Of a stretch of DNA of 64,000 bases, positions 20,666-34,922 are shown one piece after another. A model generated the notes under the pieces. The model saw only the letters and a program-made list of their open reading frames with translations, made no database searches and was not told where the DNA came from. The stretch spans positions 157,333 through 221,332 of the forward strand of contig VFIW01000054.1 of NCBI GenBank assembly GCA_006386115.1. The letters run 5' to 3'. Source of the DNA: Globisporangium splendens. Lineage: Eukaryota; Oomycota; Peronosporomycetes; Pythiales; Pythiaceae. The translations under genes and the position numbers were made by a program. Positions within the stretch are counted from its first letter, which is position 1; each line of letters starts with the position of its first letter.

Positions 20666-22600
20666 GCTGCACTGGATCTGCTTGCAGTTATAACGGCGAC
20701 GTTACGCGGGACAAGACACAAGATGGAAACTGCCGAGGGCGACGAGGGCTTCTTCACTCTATGAACGGAAGGAGGGACTGTAAAATAGAGAGTCTCTCTC
20801 TACGTTCGGATTCTTTCTAAAATGACGCAATGGTCGCCTCGAAAAGACTCGAGAGAAGTGAGGACTGAGGACAGGTTCATCGCCCAAACAGCTGGTTCAG
20901 GTCGCCAAGTGTTACGTGCCTACTGTAGGGAGGGAAGCAGCTCATGTTTCTGATGCCTGGACCAACCACTCAGTCCATGGATTCGCTCCAGCAAACGTGA
21001 TGCAATCCCCCAGTGGCGCAAATCGATCGCGAGCAAATCGTTTGGGGCTGGCTTCTGGCCCTTTCCAAACTGCAACTCCATGCGAAAGAAACAAAGCAGT
21101 GGGAGCTATCGTCGCTGAGCAGGATTATTAATTGTATCAAAGGAATGGGCGCCATATGAACGCAGGTACATTGCAGCGGGACTGAGATGGGCGGACGGCG
21201 ACGTGGGACTTTTTGTTGATGCAGTGAGGGGGAACTCACTTCACTGGCTTCTCGTGCAAGTGTCTGTCACTTGATTTTGCTGGAACCTCACTGCAGCCCT
21301 CCCTTTAACACCCGAATGGGTAGCTTGTATGGAACAACAAAGGTATTTTGTCTCTACAGGTCGGTTGATTGTTATGACTGAAGCCATTTTGTGGTGAAAT
21401 GCAACCAATTCCCTTCTAAACAAAACGCTAGATGTATTATGTATGCAAGGTTATACGGGTTGGCTGCCTTCGGCTGCTGGAGGCACATCAGCACAGTTTG
21501 ACACGTAACCACAAGGACAAAGTGGAAAACAACTAAACTTCAGCAGCTCGAATGAAGAAAACAAAAACAAAACAGAAATGCGAGTTTTGCGGCCATTTTC
21601 CCCTCTCCGCGTTTTTGCCTGCCGAGTCAGTGAATCTTTCGATCAATGTGTGCGTGTCAAATGCCTGGCTCAAAAGCCGCTGATGCGGGCGCTTCGGTTG
21701 ACATGTTGGCAATTGGGGGGCGGCAGAAGCGCTGACAGAAGCTGCAGCTGAAATCCAGGTGGGCAGGGCAAAGCGGAGCGTGTTGTGGTTCTGTAGACGG
21801 CATCCACGTCACGTCCTCCGTCAAATATTAACGCGAGCGCTTTTGGGTGAACATGGCGAAGAAAAAGGGCAGGCGAGTGTCGCATTGCATTGCAGACAAT
21901 TTGGAGAATAAAGGCGCAGTAGTGCTGAAAAGGACAAAATAGGACACTGTCGGCAGTATTTTGAAGCGTCGAGGGTGCAATTGTTATCACAAAGTTTGAT
22001 GCTAATTCGGAATATCTCACCTTATTGTTGGTAAGTCGGTTGTTGGATCAGGCTGCAGATTGTGTTGACGTCACGATTGGTCGGTTTATGGTCCAGTGGA
22101 GCAGGTCGTTTGTGATCAAATTGGTGTGTTTGTGCCAAACTACTGCCGCCGACAGAATGTAACGGCAGTGGAGTTCCAATTGTAGAAATGAAAAGATTGA
22201 TATCGCTTACAATTGCATTGTCAATCACAATGCTTTGGGGTAGCGTTTTATTCCGCCGAGACCTTGAGGCATATCCGAAGGAATGGCCACAGCACCTTCG
22301 TGTTCCACCATATTGACCAAGCACAAAGCTATGTAGCTAGTCTGCAGACAAGCGGAGTCTAGCTGAGCCGCCGTCCTGACTGTGGCGCTTCATTAGTCTG
22401 ATACAAGCGAGCGTCCAGCGAAAAAATACTCACAACCTTGTACAAAATATTACTCGAAAGACTTCGCGAATCAAAACAAGTATGCTTGCAAATTTTACTT
22501 ACTGGACACAGGGGGCAGCAAGCGAGAAAAAACAAAAGCGAAACTCGGTCGTGGCGCTCGTTAGCTTTCATTTTCGTTTCTTCTTCTAAGTGTGCGTTAG
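20666..22600. other. intergenic region, no recognised gene
   Basis: This 1.9-kb stretch separates copies 2 and 3 of the glucan family (both minus strand), so it contains the promoter of copy 2 and the terminator region of copy 3. Two adjoining minus-strand frames (22022-22324 and 21670-22020) are open, with a possible GT-AG site between them, but neither has a recognisable domain. A short ATG-led peptide opposite 22230-22312 (MVEHEGAVAIPSDMPQGLGG) is equally unsupported. Confidence 0.4.
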
Positions 22601-24859
<2,259 letters not shown>

Positions 24860-26280
24860 TCTGTGTGTGCTGTTGCTTTGCTGCCGGAAAAGTGCTGCCA
24901 CGTTCCTGTGTGTATATTGTGTGCCGAAGGGCAGCTTAGGTGGATCGAGGAGGAATCAGCTCACACTGCAATATGCTGCGGGCAGACGAAGAAGAAGCGC
25001 CGCTGCTCGAGAGACAGAGAACGGTGGTGGATTCCAGAAGCCACCGTCGCTGAGTGAGCCGGGTTTCTGCAGGTCGCTCGCCTTCTCTCGGCCGTGGTTC
25101 TCTTCGGGAATGAGTGGGGACCGAATACAAGAGCAGCAAGACGCGGCGCAAACAGCCACACACACACACACACGCACGAGAGCCTGCTCTCTGAGGGATC
25201 AGCGGATGTTTAGAAAGGACGCACAAACGCATTCGCGATTTGCCGACAGACAACCTGGCGAAGCAGCAAATTTTGAAGCATTGGACGAGCCCGCGATAGT
25301 GCGGTATTCGTCCACAAAGAGGTTTATTGCAACAAATCCAACATGCATCAACTGAGATGAATGGCGATTACGCACAATAAAGAGGCTTTCAAGATACAAA
25401 GAGCAAAGAAAATGACTGGTGAGCTCGTCGGTCTCTGCCATTGGCCCGTTTCTGCCCCTATTAGATACCCAGTTGATGCCCTATCTTTGACCCGCATGAG
25501 TTCTTTTGAGCAGGCGATGATCTGCTGCTCTCTTGCGCTTCTTTTGCATGGTCTGAACGCTGTCTGTGCATGCAGCCACAATTGGCAAATGGATGCACGA
25601 GGAGCTTTTCAATTCGGTAGCCGCGCTCAAAGAGATCGCTGCTGCAGCTTCGTTTCGTTAAATGCAACCGGGTCTTGCTCACTGGCGTCCCATTTTTGAC
25701 GGAGCATCGCTGGCTGTGCCAAGAGGATGTGTCGCAGCTGAGACGCTTGTAAACGAGAACGTTCGGAACAGGCGCAAGGAAAATGTTGTCGAACCGCGTC
25801 ACATGGAGAGCAGAGTGCTGTACAAGGAATGCTTCTGTAACAGACTCGTTATTCTACGATGCGCCTGTGAATCGGCAAAGCCCAACACCACGATCGTCTG
25901 TGTTCATTGGACTTTAGACACAAATGCGCCTAGAGATCAGCTCGTATTTAGAATGACCAAAATCCGAGAGTGGAGGATTATGGCATGATCCTGGCCATCT
26001 GGCGCTGGGAGAATGTTCTCGCTGCGCATTTGGCTATTTGCCACCGAACAAAACAGATCGTTTGTCAGAGAGACGCTGGCTTCTCTGGGCTCTGCGGACC
26101 TCCTTCCACCAAAATACTGTTTTATCCTGTTTCATTTTATACATACGCATGGTGTGTGAAAGTGATTCTGTTTTATAAATCAGCACTGACTTCTATATCC
26201 GCGCGAGGAAGAGGAAAAGAGAGGGGAGAGTGGATGGACTTGTCTCAGAAAATGGCGAGACCAGGGCACAATCTCCTCTC

Positions 26281-26312
26281 GTTTTCTCGTTTTCTCGTTT
26301 TCTCGTTTTCTG
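26281..26312. repeat. 8-bp tandem repeat gttttctc, four copies
   Basis: Three exact copies of gttttctc and a fourth ending in g lie head to tail, inside a non-coding pyrimidine-rich stretch. No function is apparent. Confidence 0.9.
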
Positions 26313-27534
26313 AGCTTTTCGGCATGCGTCAGCGTCAAAACGACAGCGTCCGACTCCTGTGCTCTCTTTTGTTTTGCTTTTTGAAGTGTAAAGAGGGACT
26401 CAGTGTCAATGCTGCCAGTGGCAGCCTGCCACTGTGCTTTGCAAACGAAAGCGTCCACATGTTGACATCCATGCCAAAGGTCCTGCTGCATGAAGGTTCC
26501 TGGTTGAAGCGCGAGAGTCGCATCCAGTGCCAGTATCCATGCTCACTCACAATCGCGCGAGGCCGAAAGATCCACTTGTGTAGCCGTCTCGTGTGAACAG
26601 GAACCTGTGAATAAGGATTAAGCGGATCGTTTTTGAATCCGAGAACCCACATCTTCCCCCAAGAAGGTACAGGAGCGATGCTGTTGTCTGGGGTGTTGTG
26701 TGGCACCACCGATCTTGCTGAATCCGCTGCAACGGTGACGGCTATGATGTACCCCGATCGTATTTGTTGCCAGATCGTAGTAGAGAACCTGGTTCATGTG
26801 CAGTCTGAGTGAAGAGTCCGAGTTTCGGATTGGCACAGCAGCCTTCACGGGATATCTTTTTGTGTGTGCACTCTGCAGCTTCGATGTCCGCAGAAAAACG
26901 AGAAACACTCAGCGCTACCTCATTTGAGCCTGCATTTTTAAGTCTCACTCCTTGAAAAGGAGCGAGATTTCTGCTGCATTATTCAAGGACGCTCGGCGTC
27001 TTCAGAGGTACCAACATTCCAAAAAGGATGGTGGCTCAAATTGCAATTTTTGACACATCTTTTGCCGTCTATTTCTTTCAGAACAGTCAAGAATTGTGTC
27101 AATTAATTGATGAGTTGATGTCATGCTGTTCAGTGGTGAAATTGGCTTGCAATGAACTGAAGGTGCTGCAGCTGCTGCCACGCGATGACTAGTCCTTCTG
27201 CGTGAGGCCGAAAGGCTGGTCGGTGTGGAAGTTTGGAACCGTACGGAGGTGTCTTCATCAGAGCTGTTCGTCGGACAGGTGACGCCACAGGTGGAGAATC
27301 AGGCGCCAAATGCTTTTGCTGCTCCGACACTGCCGGAACAAATGAGTCCAGTGTCGATCGCCGCACAACCGTGAACGCAATATTGTAGTTCGGGTGGGCT
27401 GTGTAGTGTGCCAGCAGAAGGAGCGAGCCGAGAGGACGAGGTACAGGGGTGAAAAAAGTATTTTGATTATGTATTATCAAGACAAATCACGTGAAGACGA
27501 CTTCACACAAAGAAGTTCTCAAGAGGTCTCAATT

Positions 27535-27760
27535 GTCCAACAAGCCACATATCCGTGTGGTCTAGTTCTGGCTGCGAATGCTTCAGCGCAAGATCGCGGT
27601 ACTCCATCCACACGCCGTTGTCGAGCCGTCAAACTTGCCGAATTGACAAAGTGTGCGCTGAATACGGCACTGCAGAGTCCGCACTTCTTCGCTCAGTGCA
27701 ATCTCTACTGGGAATACGATTCCATAGCCACGGAGCACGCAGCGCAAAGTTGCATTCGCC
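27535..27760 (-). pseudogene. decayed Crinkler (CRN)-like N-terminal header
   Basis: On the minus strand one frame reads LRCVLRGYGIVFPVEIALSE and continues EVRTLQCRI (about 27750-27660). This resembles the ubiquitin-like header of saprolegnian Crinkler effectors, which usually begins with a short strand, a G-x-x-FPV step and a helix. A second frame then gives SLTARQ (27635-27614), where CRNs have the LTLYLAR/LFLAK-type motif. A third frame gives NGVWMEYRDLALKHSQPE (about 27610-27560). The switch between frames implies several indels, and no start or C-terminal effector domain is visible. Identification is by resemblance only. Confidence 0.3.
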
Positions 27761-29224
27761 ACGAGTTGCTGCCTTGCTGGAAAATTTGAGACTGGAGTGC
27801 AGGGTCGTCCGCTCAAACCAGTCTTCATCCCATTGCTTCAGCAGGATATGAGGATTTTCAGTAGCAAAACACTTGGTAGCCTCAAGCATTCATTGCTTCT
27901 TGCCGTTCTCTTGCAAGTCGTTACATCACCTTTTACTCTATGTGCGTCCTAGTAGGAGGCGACATCCATCGACGTCGTCGCCTCCTTTGAACGAAATGAG
28001 CCATTGATCAGTATCTGGGATTGTGGCAGACTATTTAGCCAACGCAGCGATGGACTCCAAATTGTCAGGGCACAGTGACGTCACTTGTAGAGTGGTGGTT
28101 GCGCGGGCGTGACGCAGGTCGCGGTGCGGCGAGTCAGCCCTACCGCCCATTAACAATATGGTCGAGAGCTACGCAGAGTCGTACTTGCTCTCTTCGCTGG
28201 GCAGAGACCACTTTGAGCCTTCCACGAATCGGTCTGACAGTTCTGCGCACACTGCATTACTAGCGAGCAGTCGGGTGAAGAACCAACTTCCAGTGATCTC
28301 TTTGGCTGCTAAGATAGACAACGTTTCCTATCAGCAAGCGATCGCCTCGAAATGCGAGCGCACCTGATCTTGTCTTTTGTCAACTCGATGTGAGCGCAAA
28401 GAAGTATTTTAAGGGGAAAAATTTGGGAGATTTTTGATTGACGAGATGCTCTACAACCATCCATATTTACGTGCCAATGCATGATTCTTTTAAGTAATTA
28501 GGTGACACAACTTATGGCATGTTTGCTTATGGTATTTATTTATGGGTCATCATATTTGGTAGGTTTGTTGCAGGAAGGTCGCGTGAGTGACATATTGAAC
28601 ACTAACTTTAGAGGTTGTTGCAGCCTCCGGTAAGTTGTTCAATATATTCCAATCAAACGACGACGATAGCATCTGGACCCGTACTTGTTGGTGCTGCGTG
28701 CGCTGACAACAGAACAGTCGAGTACTTCCCTTCCTGTGTGTGGATTGATGCTCGACACCTGCTTCATTCTAGCTCGACAATGCCTTTCAGAGAACCGTCC
28801 ACGCATCCTGCCTGCCCGATACTTGAACGAAAGCCTTGCTTCCAAGTCCAAAGGGATGAAACTGCAGACGAAGAATCTCAATGTAAAGTATGCATTCCTT
28901 CTGTTGGTCGAAAAAAATCTGTCTGCATTTTCAGCTAATAGAATCACAGCATTTCACCAACGCACACAGCAAAACTTCAACAGAACCCAAAACAAGATGA
29001 ATAAAATGGTCCCTAATTTTGCACTCTTTTGATTTCGAGATCTGCCGCACCACACTTTTGTTAAAAAACCAAACTAAAATCCATCCAAAAACAGAAGAAA
29101 AAGAAGCACTGCCAACCATTGCAGTCAAAGGGGTATCTTCACAACCCTTCCTCCGTCCCACACGCGCTCTATACACGCACACACACACACACACTCATTT
29201 GCGGATCCTTCCCCTCGCTTCCGC

Positions 29225-32200
29225 ATGGAGCAGCAGCGCCTCAACGACAGTCCGGCGTCGCATTATGGCAGCATCTCGCTCGTGCGTCCTCACGCGTCTT
29301 GTGAATTTGCATGGTGCGCGTAGTGATCCCTTTGTTTTATTTGTGTTGTGTGGAGTAGGTCAAGAGGCTCAAGTACCAGATGCTCAACTCGCGCCATGCG
29401 CTCCGAGACGACGATAGCTATGGTAACAGCACGCGTTTCCATATTAAAAGACGCGGATGCGTATAATGGGTTCATTATGTGGATGTGCTTGCTTAGAAGC
29501 GGCGTCTGCGGACTTGACGACCAACTTTCGCTACGTCCGCGATGGCCACGGCGTGCGCAACCGCGACCGCATCAGTCGGTATGTCTTTGTTTTGCAAACA
29601 GAATCAATATTTGACGTGCTGTAGTTCAAAATATGCCCGATTTCTCACATATACGCTGCAATTCTATAGATATTTGGACCACAGCGCCTTTGGCGTGGGA
29701 TTGGACATTGTGCTCGCGCTCGTGTCGCTCGCCTACGTCGCCGCGTACATCACCAACACGTACATCCCCGTCAACATGGTACATCTTGCAAATGTAAAAG
29801 CATGCGCATACGGTGTTTGCTGATCAGAACGCTCTGTTTTGTGTATATGCAGCTCCCTTTGTGGCTCTGGCTGACCGAGTTGCTCTGTGCGACGTGCTTC
29901 GCCGTCGACTACGCGTTCCGCGGTGTGTACCTCTCGGACCACCGCCTGGACTACGTGCTCTCGCTCATGGGTATCGTGAGTCTCATCGTCATTCTGCCCG
30001 TGCTGCCGATCTCGTTCTTCCTCAAGTACCAGTTGAGTACCCGCCATGCTATTGAAAACAATGACCCTGCATGCCAGCACTATGATGAACTGACACACCC
30101 GTCTTACTTTGATTTTGCAGCACATTATGGTACGATGACTCGTACTGGCGCTTTGTGTACCCGTTGCGGTTCGTCAAGTGCTATGTGGAGCTGCGCGCCG
30201 TGCTGAGTCGGTGTCATGGTTTCATGACCCCCGTGAAGCAGTTCGCGCTGCTCTGCTACCTGCAGATCGTGCTCATCATCGCGGGCGCCGCAGGCATCAT
30301 CCAGATCGCTGAGACGTCCGACGGCGTCCACAACACGACGGACATGGGCGAGTGGACGTTCTTCAACTCATTTTTCAACTCGGTGCTCGTGTTCGTGACG
30401 ATCCAGACGCCGCCAGCCGATAATGTGCTCGCGAAAGTGTTTGTCGGCGTGCTCGTCGTGGTATTGATTCTCATCGTCCCGTACCAGGTCTCGCGCGTGC
30501 TGGATCTCGGCAAGACGTTCTCGCAGTACGAACTCACGGCGTTCAAGCCGTCAGGCACCTCCAAGCACATCGTGCTCTGTGGCGACCTGACGCCTTCGCG
30601 GATCGACCATTTCTTCAGCGAGGTGTTCCACGACGACCACGACATTGTCGACATCAACGTCGTTGTGCTGAGTGAAGACGAGCCGTCGACGCCCATGATC
30701 GCGCTGCTTATGGACCCGTTCTTTGAGAAGCGCACGAGTTTCATCCAGGGCTCGATTCTGGACGTCGACGATGCGCAACGCGCCGCGTGTTCGCAAGCCG
30801 ATGCGATTTTCATCCTTTCGCGCCGGTGCGACCAGGAGGAAGCCGTTGTGAGCGACCACCGCACATTCATGCGTGTGATGGCCGCGAAACGACTGGCGCC
30901 GCGCGCGCGCATCCACGCGCAGATGCATTTGTCCAGCAACCGCCACCTCATGGACGATCTGGACGTGAAAAACGTCATGTACTTTTCCGAAGTCGTGCAC
31001 TCGCTGCTAGGTCAGAACTGCGTCTGCCCCGGGTTCTCGACGTTCATGTACAACCTCACATCCACGTCGAGTTACGACGACGCGCATTCCCACATTGCAA
31101 GCGACAACGCCGAGTTGGACGATTCCTGGGAGGAGCGGTACTTGCGCGGCGCGAGCCATGAAGTGTACTCGGTGGACTTGCCACCTGCGGCTATTGTGTT
31201 TGGGAAAACATTCGCTGAGATCGCGGCGCTGGTGTACTCGAACTGCGCAGGTGTGATCCTGTTTGCGATCGTGCCGAGCATCGGCGTGTGCAGCGGCAAG
31301 ATCCTGCTGAATCCAGGCGATTCGTACACGTGTGTGGGTGGCGAGACGGTGTTCGTGATCGCCAAGGATCGACGCGAAGCCGATGCCGTGACCAATCTGC
31401 GCACGACTGCGTATGTGAATCCGTCGTCGGTGCTGCCAACTTCGTACGTCGCGCAGCAAAAGAGCAGCTCCGTCGTGTCGCTGCTGTATTCCAAAACGAA
31501 TGTGATGCCGCCACAGATCGTCACAAGTGGAGCCATCGCGCCACCGACGCCGCGGCGCAAATCGAAGATCATCGACTGGCAGATCCCATCTCTCGACAAC
31601 GAACTTGCAGGTAACGAACGACGACAGCATGGCGCCGAGAGCGCCGTTGTAGAACACGTGCGGTTGCTGGACATGGCCGTGGCGCCGATTGTGGTATGCG
31701 TCTTGTCCAAGACGACGTTCCCAAAGCACTTTGAGTACCTCATTGGCCCCGTACGTGTGAAGGAACTGCAACGGCATCGACCAGTGATCATCATCACGCC
31801 CGTGCTCCCACCGCCCGAGACGTATGCCACGTTCCGGCATTTCCGCCAAGTGTTTTTCGTGATTGGCAGCGCGTTCGACGTGCCGACTTTGGAGCGCGCA
31901 GGCGTTGACCGCGCCCATAAGATCGTGATCATGAGCCACGTCGGCGAAAGCGGCGACTCTGGGTCGTCTGAACTGCTTTCCGATGCGGTACGTGAGTTCT
32001 GCACCTTTCTCTACTGCATTCATTTCATCACTAGGCTTGAGTTTTGCTCTGTGTTGCATTTTAGTCTGGCGTTGCGCTGCACAAGACCATTGCGTCGTTC
32101 ATTGGACCAAAGCGCGTGCCGCGCATCATCACGGAGCTCGTGAATCGCGCGAACGTGCACTTCATCACGCAAAACCTGAGTGTGAGCGACTGGTTTCCGT

Positions 32201-32856
32201 CGTTCAACGAGGCGCGGCAGCACCAGCTCGCGTCGTCCTCGTCAACGTCGTTTGCGCGGAACTTTCTGCTCTCACCGGCGTTCGCGTCGGGACTCGCGTA
32301 CAGCACGTCGCTGTGCGACAGTCTGCTCATCAACCAGTACTTTAACTCACAGATCAAGAGCATCCTGCGCGAGTTCATCTTTGCGTCCTGGAAAGATGTA
32401 CGTCCTGTTTACAATGAAATTGGTGGACTCTGCCATGACTCACCTCTGCTCTGCTGTCATGACTAGGAGGACTACGTGGCCACGCCGCTGTCGCCACCCA
32501 ACCCAAATGCTGGCAGCAACGCGGCTTCCCCGGCGTCGTCGTCTTCGTCGCCCACGGGAAGCGTCAAGCGCAGTTCGATGTTTGCCGTGGAGGTGCCGCT
32601 GGATTTCGTCGGCAAGTCGTTCGAGTACGTGTTCCAGTACCTGCTGTCGTCCGATGGCATCCTCACGATCGGCTTGTACCGCTGTCGCCCCGATGATTCG
32701 CTGCACTTCCATCACGTGAACGCGCGCATCCAGCTCGATGAGAAATCGCGCAGTGTGCCGTATGGCTATGCGTATGTGAACCCGTTCCCCGAAGACATTC
32801 TCACGGGCAACGATTTGTTGTATGTGCTCTCGCACAAGCAGCCACGCTGGGTGTAG
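29225..32856 (+). CDS. BK (Slo)-type potassium-channel-like protein with altered pore
   Basis: Eight exons were placed by phase and protein continuity: 29225-29281, 29359-29422, 29497-29578, 29670-29778, 29853-30031, 30121-31987, 32065-32397 and 32467-32856, giving 1026 residues. The order is a short cytosolic N-terminus, a voltage-sensor-like membrane region (YPLRFVKCYVELRAVLSRC), a pore segment, RCK1 (HIVLCGDLTPSRIDHFF, about 313), a BK-type connecting region, and RCK2 (from about 686). This is the layout of calcium-regulated Slo channels. The pore loop, however, reads VTIQTPPADN at residues 256-265, where the family has VT-x-x-TVGYGD, so the K+ selectivity filter is not conserved. It may conduct other ions, act as a silent subunit, or work as a sensor. 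The RCK regions look intact. The junction at 30031 uses a GTTGAG donor. Confidence 0.85.
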
Positions 32857-32915
32857 ATGAATAGCTACCCGAGAGAAGCCACAAGCTCAATGTACCATCA
32901 TATTCAAACTCGCTT

Positions 32916-33939
32916 TTATTTCTCAAGTTCGTCGCCGTCTTGCTGGCCAACAAACGCCACGGCATCTTCACCGTCGACGATTTCAAGCCGCTCTTGTTCT
33001 TCTTCGTCGTCTGCGTCGACAGCATTTGTCAGGTCGTCATCGACCACAACGCCATCTTGGGTCATGGTGTCTGCTGCTTCAGGGTCAAACAAGCGCTGAC
33101 GGAGCTTCGCTTCGATTTCGGCCGCAATCTCTGGATTCTCCTCGAGAAACACTTTGGCTTTGGCTTTGCCCTGGCCAATGGGTTCTACATATGATATGAA
33201 AATGATCATTATGAGTTCTTAAATTGGTTTCGGATATCACAAAGAACTGCAAACGTACCTTCTCGTCCCACGATCGCGTACCACGCGCCTGAGCGCTTCA
33301 ATAATCCTTCGCGAACCCCCAGATCAAGCTGCAGGTTGCCCCAGATGCACACAATTTCATTAGAGCTCACTTGTTATCCAGGTCAAACCATCAAATGAGT
33401 CACCTACCAATTCCGAGTAGCGGTCGATGCCTTTGCCAAACATCATGTCAAAGTTGGCGACCTTGAACGGTGACGCCATCTTGTTCTTCGCGACCTTGAC
33501 AACGATCTCATTGCCGACGATCTTGTCGCCTTCTTTGATGGCGGCCTTGCGTCGAATGTCCAGGCGTACGGACGCGTAGTATCGAAGCGCTGTGCCGCCG
33601 GACGTGACCTCGGGCGAGCCGAAGAGGATGCCCACCTTCTGGCGGATCTGGTTCAGAAAGATGATCATGCAGTTGGACTTGGAGAGCGAGCCCGTGAGTT
33701 TGCGCAGCGCCTGGCTCATCAAGCGTGCCTGCAGCGCGATCTGCTGGTCACCCATCTCGCCCTCCAGCTCGGCCCGTGGAACGAGCGCCGCGACACTATC
33801 GACGACCACGAGCTCGACGGCGCCTGAGCGGATGAGCGTGTCAGCGATCTCAAGCGCTTCTTCGCCCGAGTCCGGCTGCGAGATGTAGAGCTCGTCGATG
33901 TTGACGCCCAGTGCCTTGGCGTAGTGCGCGTCGATCGCA

Positions 33940-33971
<32 letters not shown>

Positions 33972-34674
33972 CTGCTTCTGCGCCTCGGCGATGCAGCTCA
34001 GCGCCAGCGTCGTCTTGCCCGAGCTCTCAGGGCCGTAGATCTCCACCACGCGGCTATAGATTATCGTGGAAATGTGCATATATGATTAGCTGGGGAAGAT
34101 GTAGAGCTGCAATGCTCTGGACATGTTCGCGAGCAACGTACCCTTTCGGAAGCCCTCCGACGCCGAGCGCGAGATCCAACGACAGCGACCCGGACGAGAT
34201 CACCTCCACTTTCTCAGCGATCTTACTGCATAACCAGCATTTTACAACGACGTATACAGATGAAGAGAGTTGGAATATGCACAGCACTTTGCCTGTGCTC
34301 ATGAGAATTCATCCGGAAGGCGACGTACGTGGAGCCCAACTGCATTACGGAGCCTTTGCCAAAGCTGCTCTCGATCTGGCGGATCGCCATCGCCAGCGCC
34401 GCACTTTTATCTGCACATCCACACACACCCATTTAGTACCATGCACCCCCATGTATCATATCTTCATCGCAACAGCATATTCAGAAAACGCAACGGCGTC
34501 ATGCAATTGCGTACCTGACACGCTGCCAACTGTGCTCTTGGCCGCCGTCTTCTTCGTGCGCACGTGCTGCTGTCCATTGGCAACCGCAGTCGAAGCTGGC
34601 ATGCGATGCCTGTTGCTGATAGCAGATGTGAGGCCTCTGCGCAGCGCCATCGCGGCGCTCGTGGGACGCAACAT
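32916..34674 (-). CDS. recA: RecA recombinase, probably mitochondrial
   Basis: Six exons (34674-34515, 34410-34329, 34225-34142, 34053-33408, 33328-33259, 33184-32916) join in frame to 436 residues. The first 50 residues are basic and Ser/Thr-rich without acidic residues ([20 protein letters not shown]), as expected of a mitochondrial presequence. The bacterial-type RecA core follows: [14 protein letters not shown], Walker A GPESSGKT (116-123), [11 protein letters not shown] (Walker B), [20 protein letters not shown] (loop and filament region) and the C-terminal [20 protein letters not shown]. The last 60 residues are strongly acidic ([16 protein letters not shown]), like but longer than the acidic tail of bacterial RecA. 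It should catalyse strand exchange on organelle DNA. Introns are 75-103 bp. An organelle-to-nucleus transfer origin is inferred from the family. Confidence 0.92.
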
Positions 34675-34922
34675 GCCGCAATTCCGTCAATGAGCCGCAC
34701 TCAAAGAGCGAATGCTGCTTCTCATTCGCGCTGATTGGACATCGAGTGGCGCTTTTTTGGCGCGCACTGTGGATGACTGCTCAAGCAACCTTCGCATCAC
34801 ATTGTTTCAATAATGTGTTCAGAAGGTTGATGGAAGAGATGCATGTGGTACGAAGGTCGCTTGAAGAGGAATGCATGGCTCATTAGCTTGAAGATTCACG
34901 AGAGAGAAACCGGAGAAGGAGA

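Larger units (their letters stand above)
24860..29224. other. long gene-poor interval
   Basis: About 4.4 kb without a convincing intact gene. It holds a CA-repeat (25157-25173), a four-copy 8-bp repeat (26281-26312), a Crinkler-like relic (27535-27760), an AT-rich stretch (about 28400-28620) and a second CA-repeat (29177-29194). The longest frame, 25970-26596 plus, spans the 8-bp repeat and has no domain. The minus-strand frame 27130-27480 (from TTG) reads protein-like (YNIAFTVVRRSTLDSFVP) and could be part of the same relic, but I do not recognise it. Confidence 0.5.

Noticed and set aside
22022..22324. minus-strand frame with adjoining 21670-22020 frame
   Set aside because: A possible two-exon gene was considered, but no domain, no clear start and ambiguous splice sites.
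25970..26596. 208-codon plus-strand frame
   Set aside because: Runs through a simple 8-bp repeat that yields FSRFLVFSF; no domain, no splice or codon support.
30256..32059. minus-strand frames of 240-350 codons across the channel gene
   Set aside because: Shadows of the long exon 6, which encodes clear RCK domains on the plus strand.
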